Assembly: GCA_963814975.1 (NCBI GenBank)
Contig: CAWFFB010000012.1
Span: 124,001 to 188,000, forward strand
Direction: 5' to 3'
DNA: 64,000 bases
Source: CAVUXJ01 sp963814975
GTDB taxonomy: Bacteria > Acidobacteriota > Vicinamibacteria > Vicinamibacterales > CAVVIG01
Shown here: positions 62,434-64,000 of the stretch, piece after piece
Layout of the letters: every line of letters starts with the position of its first letter
Numbering within the stretch: position 1 is the stretch's first letter
Notes under the pieces: model-generated
Databases searched by the model: none
The model's input: the letters and a program-made list of their open reading frames with translations, nothing else
Told to the model about the DNA's origin: nothing
Translations under genes and position numbers: made by a program

Positions 62434-63530
62434 CTACCAGAAAATCCGTTCTTGTTGCAGTTGTTGATGTTGCGGCCACTTGGCGATGTCGCGGTAATCC
62501 GGATTGGGCCCGAGGTCGAGGCGGAGGGAGATGCCGGTCTGCCGCAGGCTCTTGGCGTCGCGAGTGCGGCCTTCGGCGTCTTCGCGCAACTTGGCTTCCT
62601 TCAGCAGCTCCTTGATTCCTTCCCGGTGGTTTTCGGTGAACAGCGGATCGTCGGGTTTCGCTTCCGGCCGGGCCTCTTGCATGGCCTTGAAGGCGCTGAC
62701 GGCGCCGAACATGCCGTAGGCTTCCTCGCGCCGGCCGCCGCGGGAGTGCTTGCCGAGCACCCACATGTGGACGGCTTCCGTCTTGTCCTTGTCGTTGAGT
62801 GTGATCAGCTCGCAGTCGCGCCATCGCAAGCTATAGGCTTCTCCTACTCGCAGAGCTGCGCCGACGCAGATCAGCAGAAACCAGTACAGCTCCTGCCGCT
62901 GCCGCTTCGTTCGCGGGTTCAGGCCAGGTTCACTGATCCGCGCCTTCGCCAGCTTGCGCAGCTTCACCCACTGCTCGTGGTCGAGAAACGGGCGCGGCGA
63001 CGGAACGACTTCCCACGCCTCGCCGCGGAACGATGGGAATTCCGGCAACTCGTCGAGGCACCTTTTCAATGTACTTGGCGTGGCGCAGCACGAGCCGGAC
63101 GAAGTCCAGGTCCTTCTTCAGCGTCGCCGGCTTGACCGTTTCGTCTGCCGTTCTTGTTCTTGCCTTCTGAGCGCTTTTCGCGCAGGTCCAGCAGGAACTT
63201 CGTGTCGACGTCCGTGACCTTGACGCCGTCAAAATGCTCCTTGAGCAGGTTCCATTTCTCCTTGTAGTTCGCCGCTGGCCCTCCGAGACCTCGCGCAGCA
63301 GGTCGGCGTGCTCGAGGAACGCGTCCGCGCAATGCGCGAACGAGCGCCCATGCAGGCGCTCGCCCCTGCGCATGCGGTCGCGCAGTTCGAGATACCAGTC
63401 CGTCGCCACCTTGGTCGCGGCGGGGAGCGTCTGCTCGCCGGTGGTTCTGGACGATCAGTTTTCCCTGCACGTAGGCGCGGGCGAAGATCTTCGGGGCGCC
63501 GTTGCGGCGTTCCAGCCTGAGTTTCCCCAT
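62434..63530 (-). pseudogene. int: Decayed tyrosine recombinase (integrase)
   Basis: ATG 63528-63530 opens MGKLRLERRNGAPKIFARAY; the protein then continues in other frames with ATDWYLELRDRMRRGERLHG, YKEKWNLLKEHFDGVKVTDV and LKKDLDFVRLVLRHAKYIEK, before the catalytic part (62434-63069). That part has box-I GAALRVGEAYSLRW (Arg), a Lys in GKHSRGG and a box-II-like KSLRQTGISLRL where the first His is Ser. The C-terminal end after RDIAKW diverges and stops without the expected Tyr. Several frameshifts plus this loss indicate an inactive enzyme. It lies beside tRNA-Leu, as element integrases do. Confidence 0.75.
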
Positions 63531-63556
63531 CGTAGAGCGTGGCCAGCGTTTCCGTC

Positions 63557-63640
63557 TTTTGTTGTCGGCGTCCGCCCGTCTGCCATATACTCGGCTAGAG
63601 TCTCGGAGCGACCGCACATTTGTTGTCAAGTGTTGTCAAG
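63557..63640. promoter_or_regulatory. Arm-type recombinase site candidates at the right end
   Basis: TTTTGTTGTC at 63557-63566 and ATTTGTTGTCAAG at 63618-63630, followed at once by a second TGTTGTCAAG (63631-63640), making a tandem 10-nt repeat. The same word is present in both orientations at 49168-49210. They lie between the recombinase start and tRNA-Leu. Confidence 0.5.
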
Positions 63641-63665
63641 TTCGGGATATCGAAAATCGCCCCAA

Positions 63666-63751
63666 GCGGAAGTGGCGGAACGGCAGACGCACCAGCTTGA
63701 GGGGCTGGCGATCGCAAGATCGTGGGGGTTCGAATCCCCCCTTCCGCACCA
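63666..63751 (+). tRNA. tRNA-Leu(GAG)
   Basis: 86 bases with encoded CCA. Acceptor GCGGAAG (63666-63672) pairs with CTTCCGC (63741-63747), discriminator A, CCA 63749-63751. The anticodon stem CCAGC/GCTGG encloses TTGAGGG with anticodon GAG (63699-63701). A long variable arm (GATCGCAAGATC region) and T-loop GTTCGAATC identify a class II leucine tRNA. The first 37 bases are duplicated at 49093. Confidence 0.97.
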
Positions 63752-64000
63752 ATAACTTACGGCTATTTCAAGTGGCAGGCGTCTGGTGAAATGGTCAAGT
63801 ATTTGGTCAAGTCAGGCACAGGGCGGGAAAACGAACTGCTCTCACACCCTGTCGGCCTCATAGTCACCAACAGTCACGATCGCGAGGATCGTCCCCTTCT
63901 GACAGTAGGGGAATTCGCCAAGCAACGTTAGTCCCAACGTCTAGTCCCAACAGGCTGTAGCCCCTCATAATGCGCCTAACCCTTCAGCGGCGTATACGTC
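63752..64000. other. Right flank after tRNA-Leu, no gene recognised
   Basis: About 250 bases. A short open frame (MVKYLVKSGTGRENELLSH...) exists but has no recognised motif. GTCAAGTATTTGGTCAAGTC contains a repeated GGTCAAGT word. I cannot tell whether this is the original chromosome downstream of the tRNA or another insertion. Confidence 0.3.

Larger units (their letters stand above)
49093..63702. mobile_element. Candidate integrated element bounded by tRNA-Leu(GAG) copies
   Basis: The segment between the tRNA-Leu 5' fragment and the intact tRNA-Leu has a degenerate tyrosine recombinase at its right end, next to the intact tRNA, and TTTGTTGTC arm-like motifs inside both ends (49168-49210 and 63557-63640). 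Cargo is accessory in nature: toxin-antitoxin, sigma/anti-sigma, AraC, haloperoxidase, propeller, IS and FG-GAP remnants. The left flank is the conserved gap-secG run. The element would have supplied a replacement 5' half for the tRNA, the less common arrangement. The 32/37 match and broken recombinase suggest an old, fixed insertion. Confidence 0.6.

Noticed and set aside
63722..63931. Open frame starting inside tRNA-Leu and running right
   Set aside because: It begins in the tRNA gene; the remainder is short with no recognised domain.

Overview
This is a GC-rich bacterial chromosome segment with tightly packed genes, many of them overlapping stop-to-start. It most resembles Acidobacteriota of the Vicinamibacteria type. 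That placement is an inference from gene content: a secreted M28 peptidase and TolB-like propeller pair, a large secreted family with a WEGNTLVVDVT motif, DUF4139, DUF6496, the style of the intergenic repeats and high GC. No rRNA or other decisive phylogenetic marker is present.

Layout. From 1 to 9.8 kb: a carrier tail, a fused TRAP transporter operon, two secreted proteins, a TolB-like/M28 peptidase pair, a cold-shock protein, DinB and a Do-type protease. From 10 to 18.5 kb: a secreted family protein, an OmpR-type two-component system, a lytic transglycosylase plus small membrane metalloprotease, a HemQ-like heme enzyme, a seven-iron ferredoxin, exonuclease III, aspartate kinase and a DUF6496 protein. 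From 19 to 33 kb: a lectin-domain protein, signal peptidase, PilZ protein, purA, hutH, an AAA-type ATPase with an odd P-loop, RNase III with an extra N-terminal domain, a PP2C-type phosphatase, a transsulfuration enzyme, DedA, CutA and an FtsB-like protein. From 32 to 42.6 kb is a nitrogen and ion-transport block: glnD-glnB-nhaA, an NhaD-like carrier, an amt with an outer-membrane protein, and a second, divergent amt. From 42.6 to 49.1 kb: a membrane protein, a patatin lipase and the glycolytic run gap-pgk-tpiA-secG.

The end of secG marks a boundary. Just after it lies a 37-bp fragment of the 5' half of tRNA-Leu(GAG). The complete tRNA-Leu(GAG) gene is 14.6 kb further on, directly beside a decayed tyrosine recombinase. 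Repeated TTTGTTGTC motifs occur next to both copies. I read 49.1-63.7 kb as an integrated element that split the ancestral secG-tRNA-Leu locus in the anticodon loop. Its cargo is a PAP2 phosphatase, a DUF4139 protein, a sigma/anti-sigma pair, a vanadium-haloperoxidase-like protein, an AraC regulator, an NHL propeller, a MazEF toxin-antitoxin pair, a ferritin-like protein, a lipoprotein, IS and FG-GAP remnants and a DEDDh exonuclease. The recombinase lacks its C-terminal end, including the expected catalytic tyrosine, so the element looks immobile.

Two patterns cut across the window. First, at least seven intergenic sites carry arrays of 7-nt units, each site with its own unit, several folded as inverted repeats; they touch start or stop codons of xthA, lysC, cutA and the hemQ-like gene. 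Second, about ten genes are broken by a single-base indel, often in short G/C runs and often inside an otherwise perfect signal peptide or PII protein. This suggests sequencing error or recent decay, so I give whole-gene spans and note each break.
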